Below are positions 1-9,110 of a DNA stretch of 64,000 bases, piece after piece. The notes beneath the pieces were generated by a model that was not told where the DNA came from, did no database searches, and worked only from the letters and a program-made list of their open reading frames with translations. The position numbers and the translations under genes were made by a program. Numbering within the stretch: the stretch's first letter is position 1; each line of letters opens with the position of its first letter. Location: positions 1 to 64,000 of the forward strand of contig JAFGEW010000092.1 in NCBI GenBank assembly GCA_016931415.1, given 5' to 3'. Origin of the DNA: Verrucomicrobiota bacterium. GTDB lineage: Bacteria > Auribacterota > JABMQX01 > JAFGEW01.

Positions 1-65
1 AGCCCCGAGAGCAGGGGTGAAACCCGAGACCATCTTGGCGTCGATGATGCGGCGGGTCAGAAGCA
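1..65 (-). CDS. possible 5' end of a gene leaving the window (partial, unidentified)
   Basis: An ATG at 65 on the minus strand, preceded by an AGGGGG-type ribosome site, opens a frame (MLLTRRIIDAKMVSG...) with no stop before the window edge. Only about 21 residues are visible, too few to assign a family. It would follow the GH38-like gene on the same strand. It could equally be chance. Confidence 0.25.
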
Positions 66-86
66 TATGCCGCCCCCTGCGGGGGC

Positions 87-130
87 TTTGCTCTCGTCGG
101 GATTCGCGTACCACACGCTGACGCGTGTGG
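87..130. repeat. palindromic spacer sequence
   Basis: This spacer holds a perfect 8-bp inverted repeat, CCACACGC at 111-118 and GCGTGTGG at 123-130, followed by CTACAAGG. It resembles the CACGGGC/GCCCGTG-CTACTTGG palindromes at 17.8 and 18.5 kb. It directly abuts the stop codon of the GH38-like gene, whose last residues read into repeat-like sequence. Confidence 0.5.
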
Positions 131-2647
131 CTACAAGGTGTCGTCCCCTGCGGGGACTCGGCTTGCGGGCACTCCGCGTTTGACAACGGCCCCCGACCGT
201 CGCTTCTGCTTTGGGAGCGGGATCTCGAGCCAGCCGATCTGGAAGGGGGCGAAGGTCTTTCTGGGGACACCGTCGAGAGTGGTGGCGCGGCATTTCGTGC
301 GTTTTCCGTGGAGAAAAGCGGCTGGGTTGGCCCGTCTTCCGGCGCGTTCGAAGACGAGGCAGCGGAGCTTGCCGGCTTGGGACTCGATGGTGACAGGCTC
401 AAGGTTGTCTGGGGCGATGCGCAGGATGTCGGGATGCTGAACGGCCTCGGCGCCAACGGACGTGATGGTGCCGGTGAGGGGCTCGGCGAAGCGGCGGGCG
501 ATGTCCGGGGCGCCGGCGGCGGACGAAAGGCCCGCGTGCGGCATGACGGCCCAGCGGTAGATGTGTGCACCATTGAGGGTGAGATCGAATTGCTTGGCAT
601 ATTCCATCGCGCCGTAGCATCGGCTGTTCCAGTGGTTGGTCCGGGTGCCCCACGCCAACAGGTTGCAGAGCGTCCCGTCACTCACCCAATGCTTGAGCAT
701 GCCTGACTGAAGATACGTAACGCCTGCTTGTTGGGATGATATATCGAGCCAACCAATCACTTGAGCTGGCCGTTCGGGTGCCGAAGACTCGACTTGCCCG
801 AACGGGACCTCGTAGCGGACGGCGCCGTCGAACGCGAGCGGCCACCGGATGTGCAGTTTTGACTCGTCTTTCCAGTAGTCGCCGTAAGAGGCCTTGCTGA
901 ACTCGAACCGTGCGGTGAACTCGGCCCACGGCAGGTCGTGGAAGAAGGCGCCCATGAGAGTCAGACCGGCCTGCGGCAGCTCGAAATGCACCCACGCGAC
1001 GTCGGCGACCGGCCCGCGGACCAGTCGGGTCTCTTTCGGGGCCAGCTCGGCCGTTGAGACCCACTCCCCCGCCCCGGTCATGCCGCGGATCTCGTTCGCG
1101 GGGCGCTCAGGGCCAGCCAGGGACTCGCGCGCGTCAGACGCACGCAGGCTGGTCAGGGTGAGGTTCGGCTGGATGACGGCCGAGTAGTGCTTGTTGGCGA
1201 ACTTCCAGGCTTTCCGGACAGGCTGGGCCTTCGGCTCACGCGCTTCGGGCTGAGTCCGGAAGGATCGCGTCCCCAGGCCGCCGAACGCGGCGGTCAGCCA
1301 GACTTCCCAGCCGTCGGGCGTGGGCACGACTTGGGTTGGTTGGACACGCCCTTTCTCATCGAGCACGGAGACGGGCGCCGGTCTCTCTCCCTCGATCCTG
1401 GTCCGTGCAACGTCGCGCCGCTTCCTCGGCAGGGAGTTGAAGACGACGATCCGGCCGGGGACCTCTGAGGCGGCCTCATGCGGCACGAGCGCCGCCCGCA
1501 TGCGTTCTCGCAGCTTGGGGACAAGGGCCTCGAGCCGCGCGATGCTCTTGGCGCGCAGTTCGGGGCCGCCGGGCCAGTAGGCATCGTGGTGCTGGCAGGT
1601 GAGCAACGTGCGGAGCTCGTCGGCGAAGCTGCCCGCTCTCCGGCCGCCCGCGACCGCCCGGAAAACCTCCGCGGCCCGCGCCTGGCGGAGGGCGGTCTCG
1701 GCCTCGCGGTTGAGAATGCTCAGGCGCGACCCACCCGTGCCCTCGCCATACGTCGAGAAGGACGGGGTGATCGCCGCCTCGGATCGCGGCGGGCGCTGCT
1801 TGAGCAGGTCTCTCAGGGCGTCGTCGAGGAGCACGAACCGGCCGTTGCGCGTCTGGGCCTCGATCCAGGCGTCGTCGGGCGCGATCATGTCGGGGTAGTT
1901 GATGCGGACGGCGGGGGCGCGCAGCTTGTCCTTCTGGTACTCCCAGAAGACGCCGTCGTCGCTGATGCCGCCGTGGAGGGGGCCGCCGACGTCGGCCAGG
2001 TAGAACGGAATGCCCGTGCCGTCCAGCGCGCGCCAGGTGGTGAACGGTTCGGCGTCATAGAAGTACAGCCGCCCTCGGTAGCCGAGCAGCGGGTGCGGCG
2101 TGCGGAAGGTAAGCGTCCAGGCGAAGTGTGTCAGCGTGGCGGTCTCGTAGCCGAGCGCGTCGAGGAGTTGTGGCATCTGCTCGGTGAGCACGGGTTCCTG
2201 GCTGGCGAAGGTGCGGACCTTCGCGCCGAGCAGGCGTTTGATCGTCGCCAAGCCAAGCTCAAACTGGCGGTAGACGCTCTCGTGGCCGAGGCATTGGACG
2301 TGCGGCTGCGACCACGTCCCGTTGACGAGCGTGATCCGGCGCACGCGGAGCATGTCGCGCATCGTGGCGATGAGATCAGGCCGGTGCTCGGCCACCAGCT
2401 CGAGCTCGACGGCGGCGAAGTCGAAGCAGACGCACAGGTCCGGGTAGCGGTCGAGCGAGGCGAGATTCCGCTCGAGGCGCGCCATGTGGTGGTCAAAGTC
2501 GCCGCCCCACGAAGCGTCGCGTTCGGCGCAGAGCGTGTCCTCCTTGATGAGGAGCAGCATGGGATGCTGGCAAAGCGCCAGCTCCCAGCGCGAGAGGACG
2601 CGCGCGGCGTCGATCGTCGGGATGATCGTGTATTTCTCGTCGTGCAT
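131..2647 (-). CDS. divergent GH38-like glycoside hydrolase (alpha-mannosidase superfamily)
   Basis: A protein of about 838 residues with no visible signal peptide. Its first third resembles the GH38 N-terminal barrel: 'NGTWSQPHVQCLGHESVYRQF' sits where GH38 has the GGMWVEPD...GESLVRQ stretch, and 'FASQEPVLTEQMPQLLDALG' sits where GH38 has WLPDTFGYS. A 'CQHHDAYW' motif follows, like the QHHDAI motif of the middle domain, and then a long beta-rich C-terminal half. The HSHDDVGW zinc motif and the WLPD nucleophile are not visible, so mannosidase activity is uncertain. The frame also opens at a TTG at 2692; the ATG at 2647 was preferred. It lies just downstream of the fucose-isomerase-like gene, suggesting joint use of a sugar substrate. 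Confidence 0.7.
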   Translation of the reverse strand: MHDEKYTIIPTIDAARVLSRWELALCQHPMLLLIKEDTLCAERDASWGGDFDHHMARLERNLASLDRYPDLCVCFDFAAVELELVAEHRPDLIATMRDMLRVRRITLVNGTWSQPHVQCLGHESVYRQFELGLATIKRLLGAKVRTFASQEPVLTEQMPQLLDALGYETATLTHFAWTLTFRTPHPLLGYRGRLYFYDAEPFTTWRALDGTGIPFYLADVGGPLHGGISDDGVFWEYQKDKLRAPAVRINYPDMIAPDDAWIEAQTRNGRFVLLDDALRDLLKQRPPRSEAAITPSFSTYGEGTGGSRLSILNREAETALRQARAAEVFRAVAGGRRAGSFADELRTLLTCQHHDAYWPGGPELRAKSIARLEALVPKLRERMRAALVPHEAASEVPGRIVVFNSLPRKRRDVARTRIEGERPAPVSVLDEKGRVQPTQVVPTPDGWEVWLTAAFGGLGTRSFRTQPEAREPKAQPVRKAWKFANKHYSAVIQPNLTLTSLRASDARESLAGPERPANEIRGMTGAGEWVSTAELAPKETRLVRGPVADVAWVHFELPQAGLTLMGAFFHDLPWAEFTARFEFSKASYGDYWKDESKLHIRWPLAFDGAVRYEVPFGQVESSAPERPAQVIGWLDISSQQAGVTYLQSGMLKHWVSDGTLCNLLAWGTRTNHWNSRCYGAMEYAKQFDLTLNGAHIYRWAVMPHAGLSSAAGAPDIARRFAEPLTGTITSVGAEAVQHPDILRIAPDNLEPVTIESQAGKLRCLVFERAGRRANPAAFLHGKRTKCRATTLDGVPRKTFAPFQIGWLEIPLPKQKRRSGAVVKRGVPASRVPAGDDTL

Positions 2648-2698
2648 GGGTCGTGCACGCGGTCCCGTCGCCCCTTGGGGGCGATTCCGCAATAGCGT

Positions 2699-4234
2699 TC
2701 AGTCTTTGTCTGGGTTGTAGTAGACAATTCCGTAGTAGCAGCAGAGGTCCTCGAGCTCACCCGTGATGTCGCCCATGGCGACGGCGAGGTGGTGGGCGAA
2801 GCCGTGCTCGAGGATCAGCTCGTGCAGCCGCTTGTGGTTGCGCACGCGCACGTCGGCGGCGGTGTAGAGCATGCCCTTCGCTGTCTCGGGGCTGTTCTCG
2901 CCGGTGAAGGCGAGCATCTTGTACGAGTCGCCCGACTCGATGAGGCACACGCCGGTCTTGACGCCGTACTGGAACTGGCCGACGAGGTTCGGGCCGGTGG
3001 TGAAGCCGCCGTGCCGGGGCGGGCCGCTCGTCGTGATCGCGTCGTTGACCTTCACCTCGCCGCGCGTGATCCTCTCGCGCAGCTCGTCGGGCACCCTGGC
3101 ACAACCGGCGCAGGCGGCGCCAAGCTTCGCGTCGTTGGGCGCCATGAGGCCCGGAATACCGACGCCGCAGTGGCCGAGCTGAACGACGTCGCTGCCGCCG
3201 ATGAAGTTGACGAAATCGAGGCACGCCGACGGCCGGCCGCTCAGGTGCGTGGCAAACGATTGCGCGACGGCGATGAGGCAGTCGGACTCGCAGCCCGCGC
3301 CGGTCACGACGCCGTCGGCGAGCAGTTGGCCCATGGCGAGGCACGGCGTGTAGGGAAAGATGCCGGACTGGAGCTCGGGCCAGCAGCGCACGGCGATGGT
3401 CGTCATGCCGCTCGCCTCGATGACGGCGCGCAACGCATGGTAGAGGCGCGCGCCGGCGGTGAGCATCTCGTCGGTGACGAGACAGAGGCGGCCGCTGCGC
3501 ATGCGCTCGGCGGTGGCCTTCACGTCGGCGTCGGAGAACGAAACCTCGCCCTTGAGACCGCTTGCCTTGCCGGTCTTGTACACGTTGAGCAGGGCGCTGA
3601 GATCCACCTGCTCGATGCGCGTGCCGACGAGCGCCGTGAGCCGCAATTCGTTGATGCTGGCCGAATGGAAGCCGGGCGGCGCGTCGCCGAAGCGGCCGAG
3701 GTAGTCGTTCCGCATCACGGCGACGGTGCGGTAGACGTTGAGGAGCGCCTTGAGCGCATCGCGGTATGCGGCATCATCGGGATTGCCCGCGAGCGGGCGG
3801 ACGAAGCGGTCCATGTGCGTGGCGGCGCAGTTGTTCATGATCACGCCGCACCAGGCGTTTGTTTCCCACTCGCTCGAGCCGGTGAAAGCCGGCTCGCGGT
3901 CGGCCGTGATGATGATCGGGATCTTGGCGAGATAGGGATCGCTGGCCAGCGTCGAGAACGCGTTGCCGTTGGGGAACGCGCTGTCGAGCATGAGGACAAC
4001 GTCGACCTGCGCGTGGCCGAAGTCGCGCGCCATGGCGTGCGCCTCGTGCGGGCCGAAGATGCGCTCGCGCAGGATCGAATCGGCGTGGATAACGCTCTCC
4101 GCCTTGAAGCCACTGAAAAGGCGCGCGAACGATTCCTCGGCCTTGTGCTTGCCGCGCTCACTGAAGGCGCCGATCGCGTTGGAGAACGCGCCGACCTTCG
4201 GGGCGGCTTCCTTGGTGTAACGGGGGGTGTGCAT
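2699..4234 (-). CDS. L-fucose/L-arabinose isomerase-like protein
   Basis: A 511-residue cytoplasmic protein of the L-fucose isomerase-like group, enzymes that interconvert aldoses and ketoses with a divalent metal. Supporting stretches are 'GRFGDAPPGFHSASINELR', 'VRCWPELQ', 'GAGCESDCLIAVAQSFATH', 'ACLDFVNF' and 'LGHCGVGIPG', which match the conserved C-terminal half of this family. The frame extends upstream to 4525, but the ATG at 4234 has a GGAGGAG ribosome site and begins the conserved sequence. The gene ends just before the GH38-like gene on the same strand, so the two probably form a glycan-use operon. The true sugar substrate cannot be told from sequence. Confidence 0.8.
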   Translation of the reverse strand: MHTPRYTKEAAPKVGAFSNAIGAFSERGKHKAEESFARLFSGFKAESVIHADSILRERIFGPHEAHAMARDFGHAQVDVVLMLDSAFPNGNAFSTLASDPYLAKIPIIITADREPAFTGSSEWETNAWCGVIMNNCAATHMDRFVRPLAGNPDDAAYRDALKALLNVYRTVAVMRNDYLGRFGDAPPGFHSASINELRLTALVGTRIEQVDLSALLNVYKTGKASGLKGEVSFSDADVKATAERMRSGRLCLVTDEMLTAGARLYHALRAVIEASGMTTIAVRCWPELQSGIFPYTPCLAMGQLLADGVVTGAGCESDCLIAVAQSFATHLSGRPSACLDFVNFIGGSDVVQLGHCGVGIPGLMAPNDAKLGAACAGCARVPDELRERITRGEVKVNDAITTSGPPRHGGFTTGPNLVGQFQYGVKTGVCLIESGDSYKMLAFTGENSPETAKGMLYTAADVRVRNHKRLHELILEHGFAHHLAVAMGDITGELEDLCCYYGIVYYNPDKD

Positions 4235-4750
4235 AGGTATGGATGCTCCTCCTCTCCTCCTGCCTGCTCTGTGGCAGGTTGTCCGTACCGTGGCGGCGAT
4301 CGAGGGCGGAGCCCCCTGGCCCCACCCTAGGCCCGCTGGAGGTCCGGCGGAAGCCAAAGGCACGCTACGTCTGCCGCAACAGAGCCTCTTTCGCAACGCT
4401 TGGGGCCGAGTCGCGGCGGGGCCAGGGGGCCCCGCCCTGCATCGTGACCTCGACGCGTCGCGGGGGATTCTGACCGCGGGTGGCGCTCGCCGTACGCGCT
4501 TCTCCTGTGCCACAGGCGGGGGCAAAGATCAAGCACGGACGGAGAAGACGATCAGGGCGTTTTTTCTTCGAAGCCGGCGGAACAAACGCGTGCCTCGCGC
4601 GTCAAACCAGCATATGCGCCCGTAGAGGAAACCACTACGGAATGGGAGCTGGTGCCGGTTGGGACAGCGCCGCCGAGGGAAGGCAATATCCGGCGCTGGG
4701 CGCCGGACAAGCCATCTGGCAGAAACGGTCGTGGTCCCGGGAGGTCTATC
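4235..4750. other. divergent intergenic region with GC-rich palindromes
   Basis: This 516-bp region separates the isomerase gene (minus strand) from the VIT/VWA gene (plus strand) and should hold both promoters. No convincing sigma-70 hexamer pair was found. A palindrome with TCCGGCGC and GCGCCGGA arms around TGG lies at 4689-4707, in the expected leader of the VIT/VWA gene. A GGGGCC/GGCCCC palindrome is near 4420-4435. Short reading frames here look like chance. Confidence 0.5.
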
Positions 4751-7700
4751 ATGAATGCCAAGGTTTTCCCCGTCCCGTCCTTTGTCTGCGTTCTTCTCAT
4801 TACGGCCGCTGTGGCCGGCCTGCTTGTCTCGGTCCCGCCGCGTCAGGCCGCGGCGAAGGAGGCTGAGGGACCGACGACCGAGTCGCTCGATCAGGACGTG
4901 ACGCAAGGCGCGTTGCGCGTCAAGGCCGAGGACGGCTCATACGTCGAGTGTCCCCTCAAGCATACCGACGTGCAGGCCGAGATCTCGGGCTTCATTGCGC
5001 GGGTCAAGGTCCGGCAGACGTTCTACAACCCGTACAACGAGAGGATCGAGGCCGTCTACGTCTTCCCGCTGCCGCACACGGCGGCCGTTGACCAGATGAC
5101 GATGGTGATCGGCGAGCGGCGCATCGTGGGTCTGATCAAACGGCGTGAAGCGGCGCGCCAGATCTACGAGCAAGCCGTTGCCGCCGGCGTCACGGCCGCG
5201 CTACTCGAGCAGGAGCGTCCCAACATCTTCACGCAGACGGTGGGCAACATCAAGCCGCACCAGGAAGTCGACATCGAGATCTCGTACGTGGACGTGCTCA
5301 AGTACGACATGGGCACGTACGAGTTCCATTTCCCGATGGTGGTCGGCCCGCGCTACATCCCAGGCAGGCCGATCTCGAAGCAGCCCGTCATGCCGCCCGA
5401 GCTCGAGGGCAAAGTCGGCGAGGCGGAGGAGGAAGGACCCGAGGACGGCAAGGATCCGAAGGGCACCGGCTGGTCGGCGGACACGGACCGCGTGGACGAC
5501 GCCTCGCGCATCACGCCGCCGGTGCTCAAGCCGGGCTTCCGCACGGGGCATGACATCAGCCTCGCCGTGCGACTCGACGCCGGGGTGCCGATCCAGGACC
5601 TCAAGGTCGTCAACCACGAGGCGGAGGTCGAGCGGGACGGCAATTCGGGCGCGGCGATCGGGCTGTCGCCGGCCGACTCGATCCCAAACAAGGATTTCGT
5701 CGTCAAGTATGCGGTCGTCGGCGAGAAGCCGGAGATGGCGCTGCTGTCGCACGCGGCGAAGCCGGGCGACGGCTACTTCATGCTCATGATCCAGCCGAAG
5801 CTCGACGAGGAACTGGCCAAGGCGCCGCCGCGCGACATCTGCTTCCTGATCGACGTGTCAGGCTCGATGAGCGGCAAGCCGACCGAGAAGGTCAAGGCCG
5901 CGATGCGCGAGTTCTTCAAGCTCATGAAGCCCGAGGACCGGCTCCAGGTCGTGACCTTTTCCGGCGACTCGCACCAGCTCTTCGACAAGTACGTGCCGGC
6001 CGACGAGGAGCACACGGCTACCGCGCTGCGGTTTACGGAGGGCATCCGGGGCGGCGGCGGGACTGAAATGCTCAAGGGCATCCAGATGACGCTCGCCGAT
6101 CCGCCCGATGACCCGAAGCGCGTGCGCATCGTCGTCATGCTTACCGACGGCTACATCGGCAACGAGGCGGAAATCATCAGGGAGGTCGGCGAGCGGGCAG
6201 GCGATCAGATCAAGTTCTGGACGATCGGCATCGGCTCGTCGCCCAACCGGTTCCTCATTGACGGCGTGGCCAAGACGGGCGGCGGGATGTCGGGCGTGCT
6301 CGAGCTCGACACTGACCCGAAGGAGCTCGTCGGCGACATCATGGAGCGCATCCATCGCGCCCAGTTCGCCAACATCAAGATCGACTGGAAGAGCCTGCCC
6401 GTGTTCGACACGTACCCGGCCAAGGTGCCCGAGCTGTGGGCCGGGCGGCCCGTGATCGTCTACGGCCGCTACGAGGCCGGCGGCGCAACGACGATCGAGC
6501 TGAACGGCACGATCGAGGGCGAGCCGCAGACGTACAAGCTCAAGGTGACGCTCGCCGACAAGGAGCCCGCGCACGACGTGCTGGCCAAGGTCTGGGCGCG
6601 GCAGAAGATCGAGGACCTGTCGGCGCAGGTGTTCTACGGCGACGACGCGGCGCTGGTCGAAGAGGTCACGGTGGTCGCCCTCAACTACAGCCTCATGAGC
6701 CAGTACACGAGCTTCGTCGCCGTGGACGAGAGCGAGCGCGACGCGTTCGCCGACCCGCCGAAACCGCCGCGCCGCATGCTCGTCCCCGTGCCGATGCCCG
6801 AAGGCGTGAGCTTCGAGGGCGTGTTCGGGGCGGACGCTGCACTCGCGTTCGATGCGGACGTGGACGAGAAGCTGCTCTTCGAAACGAAGGACGCTTTCGG
6901 GGGTTCCGGGGCCGCCGGCTCGGGCAGCAGGGGCGACATGGTGGTTCGCGCGCAGCTCGAGCCGAAACAAGCAGAGATGCTGGTTGGCGCGATGCCGAGA
7001 CGCGTGGGCCCCGGACGCATGTATTCCTACGCCGCACGCTCCAAGGCGCTGAATGCCCCTGTCAGTCCGTCCTCAACGCTTTTCATGGGCAGCAGCAAGA
7101 GCATGGGCGGGGTCAGAACGGAGATGTTGGCGGTCAAATCCGTCTACGAAGCACGGATGCGGATAACGACGGATCGGGCCACGATCGGCGATTTGGCGAG
7201 CACGGACGCCGCCACGCGGCACACCGAAGCCGGCAAGGCGATCGAGAGGGCCGAGGAGCTGCGGAAAGCGGGCGATCTCGACGGCGCGATGGCCGCCTAT
7301 CAGCAGGCATACCTGCTCGAAGCGGCGTTCCTGGGCGCCAACCCGTGGCGTGACGACGGGACCTCGCTGATGGCGGAAACGGCGCTGGCGGAGCTGCTCG
7401 ACGAGCTGCTTGAGGCACGCGCGAAGACACTGCCGGCGCTCGAGACGAAACTGGACCTCGTCATCCGGGACCTGAGCGTTGCCGACGCGCTCGAGCATCT
7501 CGCCCAAACGGCAGGCTTCAAGGCGACGATCATCCCGGGCAGTCTGGACGACGCGCGCGCCCAGCTCGACGTCGGGGAGCCGCGCGTAACGTATCTCGAC
7601 CTGCGCCGCGCGACGGCGGGCCAGGCGCTCAACTGGCTGCTGACGCCGGCGCACCTCGCGTGGCGATTGGACGAGGACGGCGGTGTTGTCGTCGGGACGT

Positions 7701-8857
7701 CGCGCCGGATGGAAGGCGCGTCGCCGTGGGTCTACGAGGTCGGCGCGCTGATGATTCCCGTCAAAGACGAGGTTCCCGCCGGGGCGGAGGTCGAGGACAA
7801 GGAGACGGCGGCCGAGATCGTCAAGGCCGCGATGGACGACTTCCTGAAGAGCGTCCGCCTCGTCCTCGGACAGGAGGACGAGTCGGGCCTGGAGCCGGGG
7901 TCGGCCATCCTGCTCGACCCGACGCGGCTGCTCGTCTACGGCGATCGCCCCGCGCACGAGCACGTCTCGGCGTTGCTCGACGCGCTGCGCGACAAAGAGG
8001 CCGATGTCGTCACGGTTGTCGGGCGTGCGATCTCCGAGGACGAGACCGCGGCGCTCCACGCGCTGCAGGCGGCGGCAGCGAAGCGGTGGGCCGAACGCAA
8101 TGATGTGCCCGAGAAGCGCGTCGCGGCGCAGACCAAGGCCGAGACCTTCGGCGCCCTTGACCAATTCGGCTGGCAACTGCTCGCCGCGGCGTGCAACGGC
8201 GAGGTGGACGACGAGGCGCTCACCGAGCTGCGCATCGCTTGGAGCCGGCCCGAATGCGCCGGGTTGATCGACTCGCCCGCGGCGTGCGTGGCGATGCGGA
8301 CGGCGTGGATTCTTATCGAGGCATCGCGCGCCGTGCCGGAGAACGAGGCGCTCCGCGAGCTGGCGGCCGAGGCCGTTGCGCTTGCGGCGGCGCGCGCACG
8401 CGACTGCCTCCAAGCGCTCGAAGAGGAACCCTTGAACGTCAACCACTATCTCGGCGTGCTCTATGCCCGGCTCGCGCTCGAGCGCGCGGCCGAGTTCGGC
8501 GTCGAGGTGGCCGACGACCTTATCGAGCGGCTGACGCTGGTGCTCCTCGCGCAGCGCACGGAAGGCCCGCTCGTGCCGATGAGCCGGCTCGCCCACATGC
8601 TTCTCGTGCCCAAGCCGTCGGGCCTGCCGCCCTGGCCGAGCGACGGCCCAACGAAGGCACTCGAAGCGCTTCACATGAGCAGCGACGATCTCGTCGTGCT
8701 CGCGGCGCTCGCGGCGCGCCGCATCGGCAACAGCGCCTGGCTCTCGTTCCGGCAGGACATGCACGATGTGATCGCCGACTCGTACCTGAGCGGCCATGCC
8801 GTAGTCGTGGTCAACCGGCTGGCAAACCCCAAGCTGCCCTTCGCCGTCAACAACTGA
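4751..8857 (+). CDS. exported VIT/VWA domain protein with C-terminal STN-like domain
   Basis: A 1,368-residue exported protein. Residues 1-35 are a signal peptide (hydrophobic run LLITAAVAGLLVS). A VIT domain covers about 55-185. A von Willebrand A domain covers about 355-530 and has an intact MIDAS motif (DVSGSMSG) for metal-dependent ligand binding. The stretch ending 'LNYSLMSQYTSFVAVD' matches the conserved segment that follows VWA in bacterial inter-alpha-trypsin-inhibitor-like proteins. Around 895-985, 'LDLVIRDLSVADALEHLAQ' and the following sequence resemble the short N-terminal domain of secretins and TonB receptors. The rest is alpha-helical and Ala/Glu-rich. The ATG at 4751 follows GGGAGG; the open frame extends upstream to 4652. 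The role is unknown; adhesion or envelope surveillance is plausible. Confidence 0.85.
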   Translation: MNAKVFPVPSFVCVLLITAAVAGLLVSVPPRQAAAKEAEGPTTESLDQDVTQGALRVKAEDGSYVECPLKHTDVQAEISGFIARVKVRQTFYNPYNERIEAVYVFPLPHTAAVDQMTMVIGERRIVGLIKRREAARQIYEQAVAAGVTAALLEQERPNIFTQTVGNIKPHQEVDIEISYVDVLKYDMGTYEFHFPMVVGPRYIPGRPISKQPVMPPELEGKVGEAEEEGPEDGKDPKGTGWSADTDRVDDASRITPPVLKPGFRTGHDISLAVRLDAGVPIQDLKVVNHEAEVERDGNSGAAIGLSPADSIPNKDFVVKYAVVGEKPEMALLSHAAKPGDGYFMLMIQPKLDEELAKAPPRDICFLIDVSGSMSGKPTEKVKAAMREFFKLMKPEDRLQVVTFSGDSHQLFDKYVPADEEHTATALRFTEGIRGGGGTEMLKGIQMTLADPPDDPKRVRIVVMLTDGYIGNEAEIIREVGERAGDQIKFWTIGIGSSPNRFLIDGVAKTGGGMSGVLELDTDPKELVGDIMERIHRAQFANIKIDWKSLPVFDTYPAKVPELWAGRPVIVYGRYEAGGATTIELNGTIEGEPQTYKLKVTLADKEPAHDVLAKVWARQKIEDLSAQVFYGDDAALVEEVTVVALNYSLMSQYTSFVAVDESERDAFADPPKPPRRMLVPVPMPEGVSFEGVFGADAALAFDADVDEKLLFETKDAFGGSGAAGSGSRGDMVVRAQLEPKQAEMLVGAMPRRVGPGRMYSYAARSKALNAPVSPSSTLFMGSSKSMGGVRTEMLAVKSVYEARMRITTDRATIGDLASTDAATRHTEAGKAIERAEELRKAGDLDGAMAAYQQAYLLEAAFLGANPWRDDGTSLMAETALAELLDELLEARAKTLPALETKLDLVIRDLSVADALEHLAQTAGFKATIIPGSLDDARAQLDVGEPRVTYLDLRRATAGQALNWLLTPAHLAWRLDEDGGVVVGTSRRMEGASPWVYEVGALMIPVKDEVPAGAEVEDKETAAEIVKAAMDDFLKSVRLVLGQEDESGLEPGSAILLDPTRLLVYGDRPAHEHVSALLDALRDKEADVVTVVGRAISEDETAALHALQAAAAKRWAERNDVPEKRVAAQTKAETFGALDQFGWQLLAAACNGEVDDEALTELRIAWSRPECAGLIDSPAACVAMRTAWILIEASRAVPENEALRELAAEAVALAAARARDCLQALEEEPLNVNHYLGVLYARLALERAAEFGVEVADDLIERLTLVLLAQRTEGPLVPMSRLAHMLLVPKPSGLPPWPSDGPTKALEALHMSSDDLVVLAALAARRIGNSAWLSFRQDMHDVIADSYLSGHAVVVVNRLANPKLPFAVNN

Positions 8858-8870
8858 GGTAGTGTTCAAC

Positions 8871-8918
8871 GCGGCTCTGCGCGGATCGGTCGAAGTGGCC
8901 GGGTCCGCGCAGAGCCGC
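8871..8918 (+). terminator. hairpin terminator after the VIT/VWA gene
   Basis: A perfect 15-bp inverted repeat (arms 8871-8885 and 8904-8918, GCGGCTCTGCGCGGA and its complement) begins 14 bp after the stop codon and is followed by TTCTCTCT. The pyrimidine-rich tail is not a clean T-run, so termination may be partial. Confidence 0.7.
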
Positions 8919-8976
8919 TTCTCTCTGCAGGCGCCGCGTTCATTCACGCTGAAGTGCGGGAGAACTGCGCGGACGC

Positions 8977-9108
8977 TTCCTGCAGGCCGCGTGCGTGCAT
9001 CCTGCACGGTGCGTGCAGACATCCTGCACGGTGCGTGCAGACATCCTGCACGGTGCGTGCAGACATCCTGCACGGCGCGGGCAGGCATAATGCACGGTGC
9101 GGGCAGGC
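8977..9108. repeat. six tandem 22-bp hairpin repeats between convergent genes
   Basis: Six head-to-tail 22-bp units start at 8977, 8999, 9021, 9043, 9065 and 9087. The three central units are identical, and each contains the hairpin CTGCAC-GGTGC-GTGCAG. Outer units are degenerate. The array ends 3 bp before the stop codon of the subtilase gene. There are no spacers between units, so this is not a CRISPR array. It may act as a bidirectional transcription barrier or mRNA 3'-end protector. Confidence 0.9.
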
Positions 9109-9110
9109 GC

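Noticed and set aside
1478-2695. Plus-strand 405-codon frame opposite the GH38-like gene
   Set aside because: Composition is low-complexity and no ribosome site or motif supports it.
8977-9108. Possible CRISPR array
   Set aside because: The units are contiguous 22-bp repeats with no unique spacers and no cas genes.
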